From: Piscicola geometra
Lineage: Eukaryota; Annelida; Clitellata; Hirudinida; Piscicolidae
Direction: 5' to 3'
Length of the DNA stretch: 64,000 nt
NCBI GenBank assembly: GCA_943735955.1
Contig: OX030959.1
Location: 9,949,754-10,013,753, forward strand
Every line of letters begins with the position of its first letter. The first letter of the stretch is position 1. Under the pieces are notes generated by a model. That model saw nothing but the letters and a program-made list of their open reading frames with translations. It ran no database searches and had not been told where the DNA came from. A program made the position numbers and the translations under genes. Shown here in pieces: positions 38,930 through 53,800 of this stretch.

Positions 38930-41800
38930 AGAAGAGACAAAGAGAAGAGAGAAAGAGAAGAGACAAAGAGAAGATACAAAGAGAAGAGACAAAGAGAAGA
39001 GACAGAGAAGAGACAAAGAGAAGAGGCAAAGAGAAGAGACAAAGAGAAGGGACAAAAAGAAGAGGCAAAGAGAAGAGACAAAGAAAAGAGACAAAGAGAA
39101 GATACAAAGAGAAGAGACAAAGAGAAGAGACAAAGAGAAGAAGCAAAGAGAAGAAGCAAAGAAAAGAGACAAAGAGAAGAGACAAAGAGAAGAGACAAAG
39201 AGAAGAGACAAAGAGAAGATACAAAGAGAAGAGACAAAGAGAAGAGACAGAGAAGAGACAAAGAGAAGAGGCAGAGAGAAGAGACAAAGAGAAGGGACAA
39301 AGAGAAGAGACAAAGAGAAGATACAAAGAGAAGAGACAAAGAGAAGAGACAAAGAGAAGAGACAAAGAGAAGAGACAAAGAGAAGAGACAAAGAGAAGAG
39401 ACAAAGAGAAGATACAAAGAGAAGAGACAAAGAGAAGAGACAAAGAAAAAAGACAAAGAGAAGAGACAAAGAGAAGAGACAAAGAGGAGAGACAAAGAGA
39501 AGAGACAAAGAGAAGAGACAAAGAGAACAGACAAAGAGAAGATACAAAGAGAAGAGACAAAGAGAAGAGACAGAGAAGAGACAAAGAGAAGAGGCAAAGA
39601 GAAGAGACAAAGAGAAGAGACAAAGAGAAGAGACAAAGAGAAGAGACAAAGAGAAGAGACAAAGAAAAGAGACAAAGAGAAGAGACAAAGAGAAGAGACA
39701 AAGAGAAGAGACAAAGAGAAGAGACAAAGAGAAGAGACAAAGAAAAGAGACAAAGAGAAGATACAAAGAGAAGAGACAAAGAGAAGAGACAAAGAGAAGA
39801 AGCAAAGAGAAGAAGCAAAGAAAAGAGACAAAGAGAAGAGACAAAGAGAAGAGACAAAGAGAAGAGACAAAGAGAAGATACAAAGAGAAGAGACAAAGAG
39901 AAGAGACAGAGAAGAGACAAAGAGAAGAGGCAAAGAGAAGAGACAAAGAGAAGAGGCAAAGAATAGAGACAAAGAGAAGAAACAAAGAGAAGAGACAAAG
40001 AGAAGAGACAAAGAGAAGAGACAAAGAGAAGATACAAAGAGAAGAGACAAAGAGAAGAGACAAAGAAAAGAGACATAGAGAAGATACAAAGAAAAGAGAC
40101 AAAGAGAAGAGACAAAGAGAAGAAGCAAAGAGAAGAGGCAGAGAGAAGAGACAAAGAGAAGGGACAAAGAGAAGAGACAAAGAGAAGAGACAAAGAGAAG
40201 ATACAAAGAGAAGAGACAAAGAGAAGAGACAGAGAAGAGACAAAGAGAAGAGGCAGAGAGAAGAGACAAAGAGAAGGGACAAAGAGAAGAGACAAAGAGA
40301 AGAGACAAAGAGAAGAGACAAAGAGAAGAGACAAAGAGAAGAAGCAAAAAGAAGAGACAAAGAAAAGAGGCAAAGAGAAGAGACAAAGAGAAGAGACAAA
40401 GAGAAGAGACATAGAGAAGAGACAAAGAGAAGAGACAAAGAGAAGAGACAAAGAGAAGAGACAAAGAGAAGGGACAAAGAGAAGAGACAAATAGAAGAGG
40501 CAAAGATAAGATACAAAGAGAAGAAACAAAGAGAAGAGACAAAGAGAAGAGGCAAAGAGAAGAGACAAAGAGAAGGGACAAAGAGAAGAGACAAAGAGAA
40601 GGGACAAAGAGAAGAGACAAAGAGGAGAGACAAAGAGAAGAGACAAAGAGAAGAAGCCAAAAGAAGAGACAAAGAAAAGAGGCAAAGAGAAGAGACAAAA
40701 AGAAAAGACAAAGAGAAGAGACAAAGGGAAGAGACAAAGAGAAGAGACATAGAGAAGAGGCAAAGAGAAGAGACAAAGAGAAGAGGCAAAGAGAAGAAAC
40801 AAAGAGAAGAGACAAAGAGAAGAAGCAAAGAGAAGAGACAAATAGAATAGACAAAGAGAAGAGACAAAGAGAAGAGACAAAGAGAAGAGACAAAGAGAAG
40901 AGACAAAGAGAAGAGACAAAGAGAAGAGGCAAAGAGAAGAGACAAAGAGAAAAGACAGTGAGAAGAGACAAAGAGAAGAGACAAAGAGAAGAGAAAAAGA
41001 GAAGAGACAAAGAGAAGAGACAAAGAGAAGAGACAAAGAGAAGAGACAAAGAGAAGATACAAAGAGAAGAGACAAAGAGAAGAGACAAAGAAAAAAGACA
41101 AAGAGACTAGACAAAGAGAAGAGACAAAGAGAAGAGACAAAGAGAAGAGAGAAAGAGAAGAGACAAAGAGAAGATACAAAGAGAAGAGACAAAGAGAAGA
41201 GACAGAGAAGAGACAAAGAGAAGAGGCAAAGAGAAGAGACAAAGAGAAGGGACAAAAAGAAGAGACAAAGAGAAGAGACAAAGAAAAGAGACAAAGAGAA
41301 GATACAAAGAGAAGAGACAAAAAGAAGAGACAAAGAAAAGAGACAAAGAGAAGATACAAAGAGAAGAGACAAAGAGAAGAGACAAAGAGAAGAAGCAAAG
41401 AGAAGAAGCAAAGAAAAGAGACAAAGAGAAGAGACAAAGAGAAGAGACAAAGAGAAGAGACAAAGAGAAGATACAAAGAGAAGAGACAAAGAGAAGAGGC
41501 AGAGAAGAGACAAAGAGAAGAGGCAGAGAGAAGAGACAAAGAGAAGGGACAAAGAGAAGAGACAAAGAGAAGAGACAAAGAGAAGATACAAAGAGAAGAG
41601 ACAAAGAGAAGAGACAGAGAAGAGACAAAGAGAAGAGGCAGAGAGAAGAGACAAAGAGAAGGGACAAAGAGAAGAGACAAAGAGAAGAGACAAAGAGAAG
41701 AGACAAAGAGAAGAGGCAAAGAGAAGAGACAAAGAGAAAAGACAGTGAGAAGAGACAAAGAGAAGAGACAAAGAGAAGAGAAAAAGAGAAGAGACAAAGA
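38930..41800 (+). repeat. ~3-kb block, paralogous to 9050-12000
   Basis: This is the partner of the block about 29.8 kb upstream. Both hold the same order of markers and differ by one to four whole units and a few point changes. Downstream it passes into the 2.2-kb higher-order array. A private variant GACTAGAC lies at about 41107. Confidence 0.75.
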
Positions 41801-44800
41801 GAAGAGACAAAGAGAAGAGACAAAGAGAAGAGACAAAGAGAAGATACAAAGAGAAGAGACAAAGAGAAGAGACAAAGAAAAAAGACAAAGAGAATAGACA
41901 AAGAGAAGAGACAAAGAGAAGAGACAAAGAGAAGAGAGAAAGAGAAGAGACAAAGAGAAGATACAAAGAGAAGAGACAAAGAGAAGAGACAGAGAAGAGA
42001 GGAAGAGAAGAGGCAAAGAGAAGAGACAAAGAGAAGGGACAAAAAGAAGAGACAAAGAGAAGAGACAAAGAAAAGAGACAAAGAAAAGATACAAAGAGAA
42101 GAGACAAAAAGAAGAGACAAAGAAAAGAGACAAAGAGAAGATACAAAGAGAAGAGACAAAGAGAAGAGACAAAGAGAAGAAGCAAAGAGAAGAAGCAAAG
42201 AAAAGAGACAAAGAGAAGAGACAAAGAGAAGAGACAAAGAGAAGATACAAAGAGAAAAGACAAAGAGAAGAGACAGAGAAGAGACAAAGAGAAGAGGCAG
42301 AGAGAAGAGACAAAGAGAAGGGACAAAGAGAAGAGACAAAGAGAAGATACAAAGAGAAGAGACAAAGAGAAGAGACAAAGAGAAGAGACAAAGAGAAGAG
42401 ACAAAGAGAAGAGACAAAGAGAAGAGACAAAGAGAAGATACAAAGAGAAGAGACAAAGAGAAGAGACAAAGAAAAAAGACAAAGAGAAGAGACAAAGAGA
42501 AGAGACAAAGAGGAGAGACAAAGAGAAGAGACAAAGAGAAGAGACAAAGAGAAGAGACAAAGAGAAGAGACAAAGAGAAGATACAAAGAGAAGAGACAAA
42601 GAGAAGAGACAGAGAAGAGACAAAGAGAAGAGGCAAAGAGAAGAGACAAAGAGAAGAGACAAAGAGAAGAGACAAAGAGAAGAGACAAAGAGAAGAGACA
42701 AAGAAAAGAGACAAAGAGAAGAGACAAAGAGAAGAGACAAAGAGAAGAGACAAAGAGAAGAGACAAAGAGAAGAGACAAAGAAAAGAGACAAAGAGAAGA
42801 TACAAAGAGAAGAGACAAAGAGAAGAGACAAAGAGAAGAAGCAAAGAGAAGAAGCAAAGAAAAGAGACAAAGAGAAGAGACAAAGAGAAGAGACAAAGAG
42901 AAGAGACAAAGAGAAGATACAAAGAGAAGAGACAAAGAGAAGAGACAGAGAAGAGACAAAGAGAAGAGGCAAAGAGAAGAGACAAAGAGAAGAGGCAAAG
43001 AGAAGAGACAAAGAGAAGAGACAAAGAGAAGAGACAAAGAGAAGAGACAAAGAGAAGAGACAAAGAGAAGATACAAAGAGAAGAGACAAAGAGAAGAGAC
43101 AAAGAAAAGAGACAAAGAGAAGATACAAAGAAAAGAGACAAAGAGAAGAGACAAAGAGAAGAAGCAAAGAGAAGAGGCAGAGAGAAGAGACAAAGAGAAG
43201 GGACAAAGAGAAGAGACAAAGAGAAGAGACAAAGAGAAGATACAAAGAGAAGAGACAAAGAGAAGAGACAGAGAAGAGACAAAGAGAAGAGGCAGAGAGA
43301 AGAGACAAAGAGAAGGGACAAAGAGAAGAGACAAAGAGAAGAGACAAAGAGAAGAGACAAAGAGAAGAGACAAAGAGAAGAAGCAAAAAGAAGAGACAAA
43401 GAAAAGAGGCAAAGAGAAGAGACAAAGAGAAGAGACAAAGAGAAGAGACATAGAGAAGAGACAAAGAGAAGAGACAAAGAGAAGAGACAAAGAGAAGAGA
43501 CAAAGAGAAGGGACAAAGAGAAGAGACAAATAGAAGAGGCAAAGATAAGATACAAAGAGAAGAAACAAAGAGAAGAGACAAAGAGAAGAGGCAAAGAGAA
43601 GAGACAAAGAGAAGGGACAAAGAGAAGAGACAAAGAGAAGGGACAAAGAGAAGAGACAAAGAGGAGAGACAAAGAGAAGAGACAAAGAGAAGAAGCCAAA
43701 AGAAGAGACAAAGAAAAGAGGCAAAGAGAAGAGACAAAAAGAAAAGACAAAGAGAAGAGACAAAGGGAAGAGACAAAGAGAAGAGACATAGAGAAGAGGC
43801 AAAGAGAAGAGACAAAGAGAAGAGGCAAAGAGAAGAGACAAAGAGAAGAGACAAAGAGAAGAAGCAAAGAGAAGAGACAAATAGAATAGACAAAGAGAAG
43901 AGACAAAGAGAAGAGACAAAGAGAAGAGACAAAGAGAAGAGACAAAGAGAAGAGACAAAGAGAAGAGGCAAAGAGAAGAGACAAAGAGAAGAGACAAAGA
44001 GAAAAGACAGTGAGAAGAGACAAAGAGAAGAGACAAAGAGAAGAGAAAAAGAGAAGAGACAAAGAGAAGAGACAAAGAGAAGAGACAAAGAGAAGAGACA
44101 AAGAGAAGATACAAAGAGAAGAGACAAAGAGAAGAGACAAAGAAAAGAGACAAAGAGAATAGACAAAGAGAAGAGACAAAGAGAAGAGACAAAGAGAAGA
44201 GAGAAAGAGAAGAGACAAAGAGAAGATACAAAGAGAAGAGACAAAGAGAAGAGACAGAGAAGAGACAAAGAGAAGAGGCAAAGAGAAGAGACAAAGAGAA
44301 GGGACAAAAAGAAGAGACAAAGAAAAGAGACAAAGAGAAGATACAAAGAGAAGAGACAAAGAGAAGAGACAAAGAGAAGAAGCAAAGAGAAGAAGCAAAG
44401 AAAAGAGACAAAGAGAAGAGACAAAGAGAAGAGACAAAGAGAAGATACAAAGAGAAAAGACAAAGAGAAGAGACAGAGAAGAGACAAAGAGAAGAGGCAG
44501 AGAGAAGAGACAAAGAGAAGGGACAAAGAGAAGAGACAAAGAGAAGATACAAAGAGAAGAGACAAAGAGAAGAGACAAAGAGAAGAGACAAAGAGAAGAG
44601 ACAAAGAGAAGAGACAAAGAGAAGAGACAAAGAGAAGATACAAAGAGAAGAGACAAAGAGAAGAGACAAAGAAAAAAGACAAAGAGAAGAGACAAAGAGA
44701 AGAGACAAAGAGGAGAGACAAAGAGAAGAGACAAAGAGAAGAGACAAAGAGAAGAGACAAAGAGAAGAGACAAAGAGAAGATACAAAGAGAAGAGACAAA

Positions 44801-47800
44801 GAGAAGAGACAGAGAAGAGACAAAGAGAAGAGGCAAAGAGAAGAGACAAAGAGAAGAGACAAAGAGAAGAGACAAAGAGAAGAGACAAAGAGAAGAGACA
44901 AAGAAAAGAGACAAAGAGAAGAGACAAAGAGAAGAGACAAAGAGAAGAGACAAAGAGAAGAGAAAAAGAGAAGAGACAAAGAAAAGAGACAAAGAGAAGA
45001 TACAAAGAGAAGAGACAAAGAGAAGAGACAAAGAGAAGAAGCAAAGAGAAGAAGCAAAGAAAAGAGACAAAGAGAAGAGACAAAGAGAAGAGACAAAGAG
45101 AAGAGACAAAGAGAAGATACAAAGAGAAGAGACAAAGAGAAGAGACAGAGAAGAGACAAAGAGAAGAGGCAAAGAGAAGAGACAAAGAGAAGAGACAAAG
45201 AGAAGAGACAAAGAGAAGAGACAAAGAGAAGAGACAAAGAGAAGAGACAAAGAGAAGAGACAAAGAGAAGATACAAAGAGAAGAGACAAAGAGAAGAGAC
45301 AAAGAAAAGAGACAAAGAGAAGATACAAAGAAAAGAGACAAAGAGAAGAGACAAAGAGAAGAAGCAAAGAGAAGAGGCAGAGAGAAGAGACAAAGAGAAG
45401 GGACAAAGAGAAGAGACAAAGAGAAGAGACAAAGAGAAGATACAAAGAGAAGAGACAAAGAGAAGAGACAGAGAAGAGACAAAGAGAAGAGGCAGAGAGA
45501 AGAGACAAAGAGAAGGGACAAAGAGAAGAGACAAAGAGAAGAGACAAAGAGAAGAGACAAAGAGAAGAGACAAAGAGAAGAGACAAAGAGAAGAAGCAAA
45601 AAGAAGAGACAAAGAAAAGAGGCAAAGAGAAGAGACAAAGAGAAGAGACAAAGAGAAGAGACATAGAGAAGAGACAAAGAGAAGAGACAAAGAGAAGAGA
45701 CAAAGAGAAGAGACAAAGAGAAGGGACAAAGAGAAGAGACAAATAGAAGAGGCAAAGATAAGATACAAAGAGAAGAAACAAAGAGAAGAGACAAAGAGAA
45801 GAGGCAAAGAGAAGAGACAAAGAGAAGGGACAAAGAGAAGAGACAAAGAGAAGGGACAAAGAGAAGAGACAAAGAGGAGAGACAAAGAGAAGAGACAAAG
45901 AGAAGAAGCCAAAAGAAGAGACAAAGAAAAGAGGCAAAGAGAAGAGACAAAAAGAAAAGACAAAGAGAAGAGACAAAGGGAAGAGACAAAGAGAAGAGAC
46001 ATAGAGAAGAGGCAAAGAGAAGAGACAAAGAGAAGAGGCAAAGAGAAGAGACAAAGAGAAGAGACAAAGAGAAGAAGTAAAGAGAAGAGACAAATAGAAT
46101 AGACAAAGAGAAGAGACAAAGAGAAGAGACAAAGAGAAGAGACAAAGAGAAGAGACAAAGAGAAGAGACAAAGAGAAGAGGCAAAGAGAAGAGACAAAGA
46201 GAAGAGACAAAGAGAAAAGACAGTGAGAAGAGACAAAGAGAAGAGACAAAGAGAAGAGAAAAAGAGAAGAGACAAAGAGAAGAGACAAAGAGAAGAGACA
46301 AAGAGAAGAGACAAAGAGAAGATACAAAGAGAAGAGACAAAGAGAAGAGACAAAGAAAAGAGACAAAGAGAATAGACAAAGAGAAGAGACAAAGAGAAGA
46401 GACAAAGAGAAGAGAGAAAGAGAAGAGACAAAGAGAAGATACAAAGAGAAGAGACAAAGAGAAGAGACAGAGAAGAGACAAAGAGAAGAGGCAAAGAGAA
46501 GAGACAAAGAGAAGGGACAAAAAGAAGAGACAAAGAGAAGAGACAAAGAAAAGAGACAAAGAGAAGATACAAAGAGAAGAGACAAAAAGAAGAGACAAAG
46601 AAAAGAGACAAAGAGAAGATACAAAGAGAAGAGACAAAGAGAAGAGACAAAGAGAAGAAGCAAAGAGAAGAAGCAAAGAAAAGAGACAAAGAGAAGAGAC
46701 AAAGAGAAGAGACAAAGAGAAGAGACAAAGAGAAGATACAAAGAGAAGAGACAAAGAGAAGAGGCAGAGAAGAGACAAAGAGAAGAGGCAGAGAGAAGAG
46801 ACAAAGAGAAGGGACAAAGAGAAGAGACAAAGAGAAGAGACAAAGAGAAGATATAAAGAGAAGAGACAAAGAGAAGAGACAGAGAAGAGACAAAGAGAAG
46901 AGGCAGAGAGAAGAGACAAAGAGAAGGGACAAAGAGAAGAGACAAAGAGAAGAGACAAAGAGAAGAGACAAAGAGAAGAAGCAAAAAGAAGAGACAAAGA
47001 AAAGAGGCAAAGAGAAGAGACAAAGAGAAGAGACAAAGAGAAGAGACATAGAGAAGAGACAAAGAGAAGAGACAAAGAGAAGAGACAAAGAGAAGAGACA
47101 AAGAGAAGGGACAAAGAGAAGAGACAAAGAGAAGAGACAAAGAGAAGAGGCAAAGAGAAGAGACAAAGAGAAGGGACAAAGAGAAGAGACAAAGAGAAGG
47201 GACAAAGAGAAGAGACAAAGAGGAGAGACAAAGAGAAGAGACAAAGAGAAGAAGCCAAAAGAAGAGACAAAGAAAAGAGGCAAAGAGAAGAGACAAAAAA
47301 AAAAGACAAAGAGAAGAGACAAAGAGAAGAGACAAAGAGAAGAGACAAAGAGAAGATACAAAGAGAAGAGACAAAGAGAAGAGACAGAGAAGAGACAAAG
47401 AGAAGAGGCAAAGAGAAGAGACAAAGAGAAGAGGCAAAGAGAAGAGACAAAGAGAAGAGACAAAGAGAAGAGACAAAGAGAAGAGACAAAGAGAAGAGAC
47501 AAAGAGAAGATACAAAGAGAAGAGACAAAGAGAAGAGACAAAGAAAAGAGACAAAGAGAAGATACAAAGAAAAGAGACAAAGAGAAGAGACAAAGAGAAG
47601 AAGCAAAGAGAAGAGGCAGAGAGAAGAGACAAAGAGAAGGGACAAAGAGAAGAGACAAAGAGAAGAGACAAAGAGAAGATACAAAGAGAAGAGACAAAGA
47701 GAAGAGACAGAGAAGAGACAAAGAGAAGAGGCAGAGAGAAGAGACAAAGAGAAGGGACAAAGAGAAGAGACAAAGAGAAGAGACAAAGAGAAGAGACAAA

Positions 47801-50800
47801 GAGAAGAGACAAAGAGAAGAAGCAAAAAGAAGAGACAAAGAAAAGAGGCAAAGAGAAGAGACAAAGAGAAGAGACAAAGAGAAGAGACATAGAGAAGAGA
47901 CAAAGAGAAGAGACAAAGAGAAGAGACAAAGAGAAGAGACAAAGAGAAGGGACAAAGAGAAGAGACAAATAGAAGAGGCAAAGATAAGATACAAAGAGAA
48001 GAAACAAAGAGAAGAGACAAAGAGAAGAGGCAAAGAGAAGAGACAAAGAGAAGGGACAAAGAGAAGAGACAAAGAGAAGGGACAAAGAGAAGAGACAAAG
48101 AGGAGAGACAAAGAGAAGAGACAAAGAGAAGAAGCCAAAAGAAGAGACAAAGAAAAGAGGCAAAGAGAAGAGACAAAAAGAAAAGACAAAGAGAAGAGAC
48201 AAAGGGAAGAGACAAAGAGAAGAGACATAGAGAAGAGGCAAAGAGAAGAGACAAAGAGAAGAGGCAAAGAGAAGAGACAAAGAGAAGAGACAAAGAGAAG
48301 AAGCAAAGAGAAGAGACAAATAGAATAGACAAAGAGAAGAGACAAAGAGAAGAGACAAAGAGAAGAGACAAAGAGAAGAGACAAAGAGAAGAGACAAAGA
48401 GAAGAGGCAAAGAGAAGAGACAAAGAGAAAAGACAGTGAGAAGAGACAAAGAGAAGAGACAAAGAGAAGAGAAAAAGAGAAGAGACAAAGAGAAGAGACA
48501 AAGAGAAGAGACAAAGAGAAGAGACAAAGAGAAGATACAAAGAGAAGAGACAAAGAGAAGAGACAAAGAAAAAAGACAAAGAGAATAGACAAAGAGAAGA
48601 GACAAAGAGAAGAGACAAAGAGAAGAGAGAAAGAGAAGAGACAAAGAGAAGATACAAAGAGAAGAGACAAAGAGAAGAGACAGAGAAGAGACAAAGAGAA
48701 GAGGCAAAGAGAAGAGACAAAGAGAAGGGACAAAAAGAAGAGACAAAGAGAAGAGACAAAGAAAAGAGACAAAGAGAAGATACAAAGAGAAGAGACAAAA
48801 AGAAGAGACAAAGAAAAGAGACAAAGAGAAGATACAAAGAGAAGAGACAAAGAGAAGAGACAAAGAGAAGAAGCAAAGAGAAGAAGCAAAGAAAAGAGAC
48901 AAAGAGAAGAGACAAAGAGAAGAGACAAAGAGAAGAGACAAAGAGAAGATACAAAGAGAAGAGACAAAGAGAAGAGGCAGAGAAGAGACAAAGAGAAGAG
49001 GCAGAGAGAAGAGACAAAGAGAAGAGACAAAGAGAAGATACAAAGAGAAGAGACAAAGAGAAGATACAAAGAGAAGAGACAAAGAGAAGAGACAGAGAAG
49101 AGACAAAGAGAAGAGGCAGAGAGAAGAGACAAAGAGAAGGGACAAAGAGAAGAGACAAAGAGAAGAGACAAAGAGAAGAGACAAAGAGAAGAGACAAAGA
49201 GAAGAAGCAAAAAGAAGAGACAAAGAAAAGAGGCAAAGAGAAGAGACAAAGAGAAGAGACAAAGAGAAGAGACATAGAGAAGAGACAAAGAGAAGAGACA
49301 AAGAGAAGAGACAAAGAGAAGAGACAAAGAGAAGGGACAAAGAGAAGAGACAAAGAGAAGAGACAAAGAGAAGAGGCAAAGAGAAGAGACAAAGAGAAGG
49401 GACAAAGAGAAGAGACAAAGAGAAGGGACAAATAGAATAGACAAAGAGAAGAGACAAAGAGAAGAGACAAAGAGAAGAGACAAAGAGAAGAGACAAAGAG
49501 AAGAGACAAAGAGAAGAGAAAAAGAGAAGAGACAAAGAGAAGAGACAAAGAGAAGAGACAAAGAGAAGAGACAAAGAGAAGATACAAAGAGAAGAGACAA
49601 AGAGAAGAGACAAAGAAAAGAGACAAAGAGAATAGACAAAGAGAAGAGACAAAGAGAAGAGACAAAGAGAAGAGAGAAAGAGAAGAGACAAAGAGAAGAT
49701 ACAAAGAGAAGAGACAAAGAGAAGAGACAGAGAAGAGACAAAGAGAAGAGGCAAAGAGAAGAGACAAAGAGAAGGGACAAAAAGAAGAGACAAAGAGAAG
49801 AGACAAAGAAAAGAGACAAAGAGAAGATACAAAGAGAAGAGACAAAAAGAAGAGACAAAGAAAAGAGACAAAGAGAAGATACAAAGAGAAGAGACAAAGA
49901 GAAGAGACAAAGAGAAGAAGCAAAGAGAAGAAGCAAAGAAAAGAGACAAAGAGAAGAGACAAAGAGAAGAGACAAAGAGAAGAGACAAAGAGAAGATACA
50001 AAGAGAAGAGACAAAGAGAAGAGGCAGAGAAGAGACAAAGAGAAGAGGCAGAGAGAAGAGACAAAGAGAAGGGACAAAGAGAAGAGACAAAGAGAAGAGA
50101 CAAAGAGAAGATATAAAGAGAAGAGACAAAGAGAAGAGACAGAGAAGAGACAAAGAGAAGAGGCAGAGAGAAGAGACAAAGAGAAGGGACAAAGAGAAGA
50201 GACAAAGAGAAGAGACAAAGAGAAGAGACAAAGAGAAGAAGCAAAAAGAAGAGACAAAGAAAAGAGGCAAAGAGAAGAGACAAAGAGAAGAGACAAAGAG
50301 AAGAGACATAGAGAAGAGACAAAGAGAAGAGACAAAGAGAAGAGACAAAGAGAAGAGACAAAGAGAAGGGACAAAGAGAAGAGACAAAGAGAAGAGACAA
50401 AGAGAAGAGGCAAAGAGAAGAGACAAAGAGAAGGGACAAAGAGAAGAGACAAATAGAAGGGACAAAGAGAAGAGACAAAGAGGAGAGACAAAGAGAAGAG
50501 ACAAAGAGAAGAAGCCAAAAGAAGAGACAAAGAAAAGAGGCAAAGAGAAGAGACAAAAAAAAAAGACAAAGAGAAGAGACAAAGAGAAGAGACAAAGAGA
50601 AGAGACAAAGAGAAGATACAAAGAGAAGAGACAAAGAGAAGAGACAAAGAGAAGATACAAAGAGAAGAGACAAAGAGAAGAGACAGAGAAGAGACAAAGA
50701 GAAGAGGCAAAGAGAAGAGACAAAGAGAAGAGGCAAAGAGAAGAGACAAAGAGAAGAGACAAAGAGAAGAGACAAAGAGAAGAGACAAAGAGAAGAGACA

Positions 50801-53800
50801 AAGAGAAGATACAAAGAGAAGAGACAAAGAGAAGAGACAAAGAAAAGAGACAAAGAGAAGATACAAAGAAAAGAGACAAAGAGAAGAGACAAAGAGAAGA
50901 AGCAAAGAGAAGAGGCAGAGAGAAGAGACAAAGAGAAGGGACAAAGAGAAGAGACAAAGAGAAGAGACAAAGAGAAGATACAAAGAGAAGAGACAAAGAG
51001 AAGAGACAGAGAAGAGACAAAGAGAAGAGGCAGAGAGAAGAGACAAAGAGAAGGGACAAAGAGAAGAGACAAAGAGAAGAGACAAAGAGAAGAGACAAAG
51101 AGAAGAGACAAAGAGAAGAAGCAAAAAGAAGAGACAAAGAAAAGAGGCAAAGAGAAGAGACAAAGAGAAGAGACAAAGAGAAGAGACATAGAGAAGAGAC
51201 AAAGAGAAGAGACAAAGAGAAGAGACAAAGAGAAGAGACAAAGAGAAGGGACAAAGAGAAGAGACAAATAGAAGAGGCAAAGATAAGATACAAAGAGAAG
51301 AAACAAAGAGAAGAGACAAAGAGAAGAGGCAAAGAGAAGAGACAAAGAGAAGGGACAAAGAGAAGAGACAAAGAGAAGGGACAAAGAGAAGAGACAAAGA
51401 GGAGAGACAAAGAGAAGAGACAAAGAGAAGAAGCCAAAAGAAGAGACAAAGAAAAGAGGCAAAGAGAAGAGACAAAAAGAAAAGACAAAGAGAAGAGACA
51501 AAGGGAAGAGACAAAGAGAAGAGACATAGAGAAGAGGCAAAGAGAAGAGACAAAGAGAAGAGGCAAAGAGAAGAGACAAAGAGAAGAGACAAAGAGAAGA
51601 AGCAAAGAGAAGAGACAAATAGAATAGACAAAGAGAAGAGACAAAGAGAAGAGACAAAGAGAAGAGACAAAGAGAAGAGACAAAGAGAAGAGACAAAGAG
51701 AAGAGGCAAAGAGAAGAGACAAAGAGAAAAGACAGTGAGAAGAGACAAAGAGAAGAGACAAAGAGAAGAGAAAAAGAGAAGAGACAAAGAGAAGAGACAA
51801 AGAGAAGAGACAAAGAGAAGAGACAAAGAGAAGATACAAAGAGAAGAGACAAAGAGAAGAGACAAAGAAAAAAGACAAAGAGAATAGACAAAGAGAAGAG
51901 ACAAAGAGAAGAGACAAAGAGAAGAGAGAAAGAGAAGAGACAAAGAGAAGATACAAAGAGAAGAGACAAAGAGAAGAGACAGAGAAGAGACAAAGAGAAG
52001 AGGCAAAGAGAAGAGACAAAGAGAAGGGACAAAAAGAAGAGACAAAGAGAAGAGACAAAGAAAAGAGACAAAGAGAAGATACAAAGAGAAGAGACAAAAA
52101 GAAGAGACAAAGAAAAGAGACAAAGAGAAGATACAAAGAGAAGAGACAAAGAGAAGAGACAAAGAGAAGAAGCAAAGAGAAGAAGCAAAGAAAAGAGACA
52201 AAGAGAAGAGACAAAGAGAAGAGACAAAGAGAAGAGACAAAGAGAAGATACAAAGAGAAGAGACAAAGAGAAGAGGCAGAGAAGAGACAAAGAGAAGAGG
52301 CAGAGAGAAGAGACAAAGAGAAGAGACAAAGAGAAGATACAAAGAGAAGAGACAAAGAGAAGATACAAAGAGAAGAGACAAAGAGAAGAGACAGAGAAGA
52401 GACAAAGAGAAGAGGCAGAGAGAAGAGACAAAGAGAAGGGACAAAGAGAAGAGACAAAGAGAAGAGACAAAGAGAAGAGACAAAGAGAAGAGACAAAGAG
52501 AAGAAGCAAAAAGAAGAGACAAAGAAAAGAGGCAAAGAGAAGAGACAAAGAGAAGAGACAAAGAGAAGAGACATAGAGAAGAGACAAAGAGAAGAGACAA
52601 AGAGAAGAGACAAAGAGAAGAGACAAAGAGAAGGGACAAAGAGAAGAGACAAAGAGAAGAGACAAAGAGAAGAGGCAAAGAGAAGAGACAAAGAGAAGGG
52701 ACAAAGAGAAGAGACAAATAGAAGGGACAAAGAGAAGAGACAAAGAGGAGAGACAAAGAGAAGAGACAAAGAGAAGAAGCCAAAAGAAGAGACAAAGAAA
52801 AGAGGCAAAGAGAAGAGACAAAAAAAAAAGACAAAGAGAAGAGACAAAGAGAAGAGACAAAGAGAAGAGACAAAGAGAAGATACAAAGAGAAGAGACAAA
52901 GAGAAGAGACAAAGAGAAGATACAAAGAGAAGAGACAAAGAGAAGAGACAGAGAAGAGACAAAGAGAAGAGGCAAAGAGAAGAGACAAAGAGAAGAGGCA
53001 AAGAGAAGAGACAAAGAGAAGAGACAAAGAGAAGAGACAAAGAGAAGAGACAAAGAGAAGAGACAAAGAGAAGATACAAAGAGAAGAGACAAAGAGAAGA
53101 GACAAAGAAAAGAGACAAAGAGAAGATACAAAGAAAAGAGACAAAGAGAAGAGACAAAGAGAAGAAGCAAAGAGAAGAGGCAGAGAGAAGAGACAAAGAG
53201 AAGGGACAAAGAGAAGAGACAAAGAGAAGAGACAAAGAGAAGATACAAAGAGAAGAGACAAAGAGAAGAGACAGAGAAGAGACAAAGAGAAGAGGCAGAG
53301 AGAAGAGACAAAGAGAAGGGACAAAGAGAAGAGACAAAGAGAAGAGACAAAGAGAAGAGACAAAGAGAAGAGACAAAGAGAAGAAGCAAAAAGAAGAGAC
53401 AAAGAAAAGAGGCAAAGAGAAGAGACAAAGAGAAGAGACAAAGAGAAGAGACATAGAGAAGAGACAAAGAGAAGAGACAAAGAGAAGAGACAAAGAGAAG
53501 AGACAAAGAGAAGGGACAAAGAGAAGAGACAAATAGAAGAGGCAAAGATAAGATACAAAGAGAAGAAACAAAGAGAAGAGACAAAGAGAAGAGGCAAAGA
53601 GAAGAGACAAAGAGAAGGGACAAAGAGAAGAGACAAAGAGAAGGGACAAAGAGAAGAGACAAAGAGGAGAGACAAAGAGAAGAGACAAAGAGAAGAAGCC
53701 AAAAGAAGAGACAAAGAAAAGAGGCAAAGAGAAGAGACAAAAAGAAAAGACAAAGAGAAGAGACAAAGGGAAGAGACAAAGAGAAGAGACATAGAGAAGA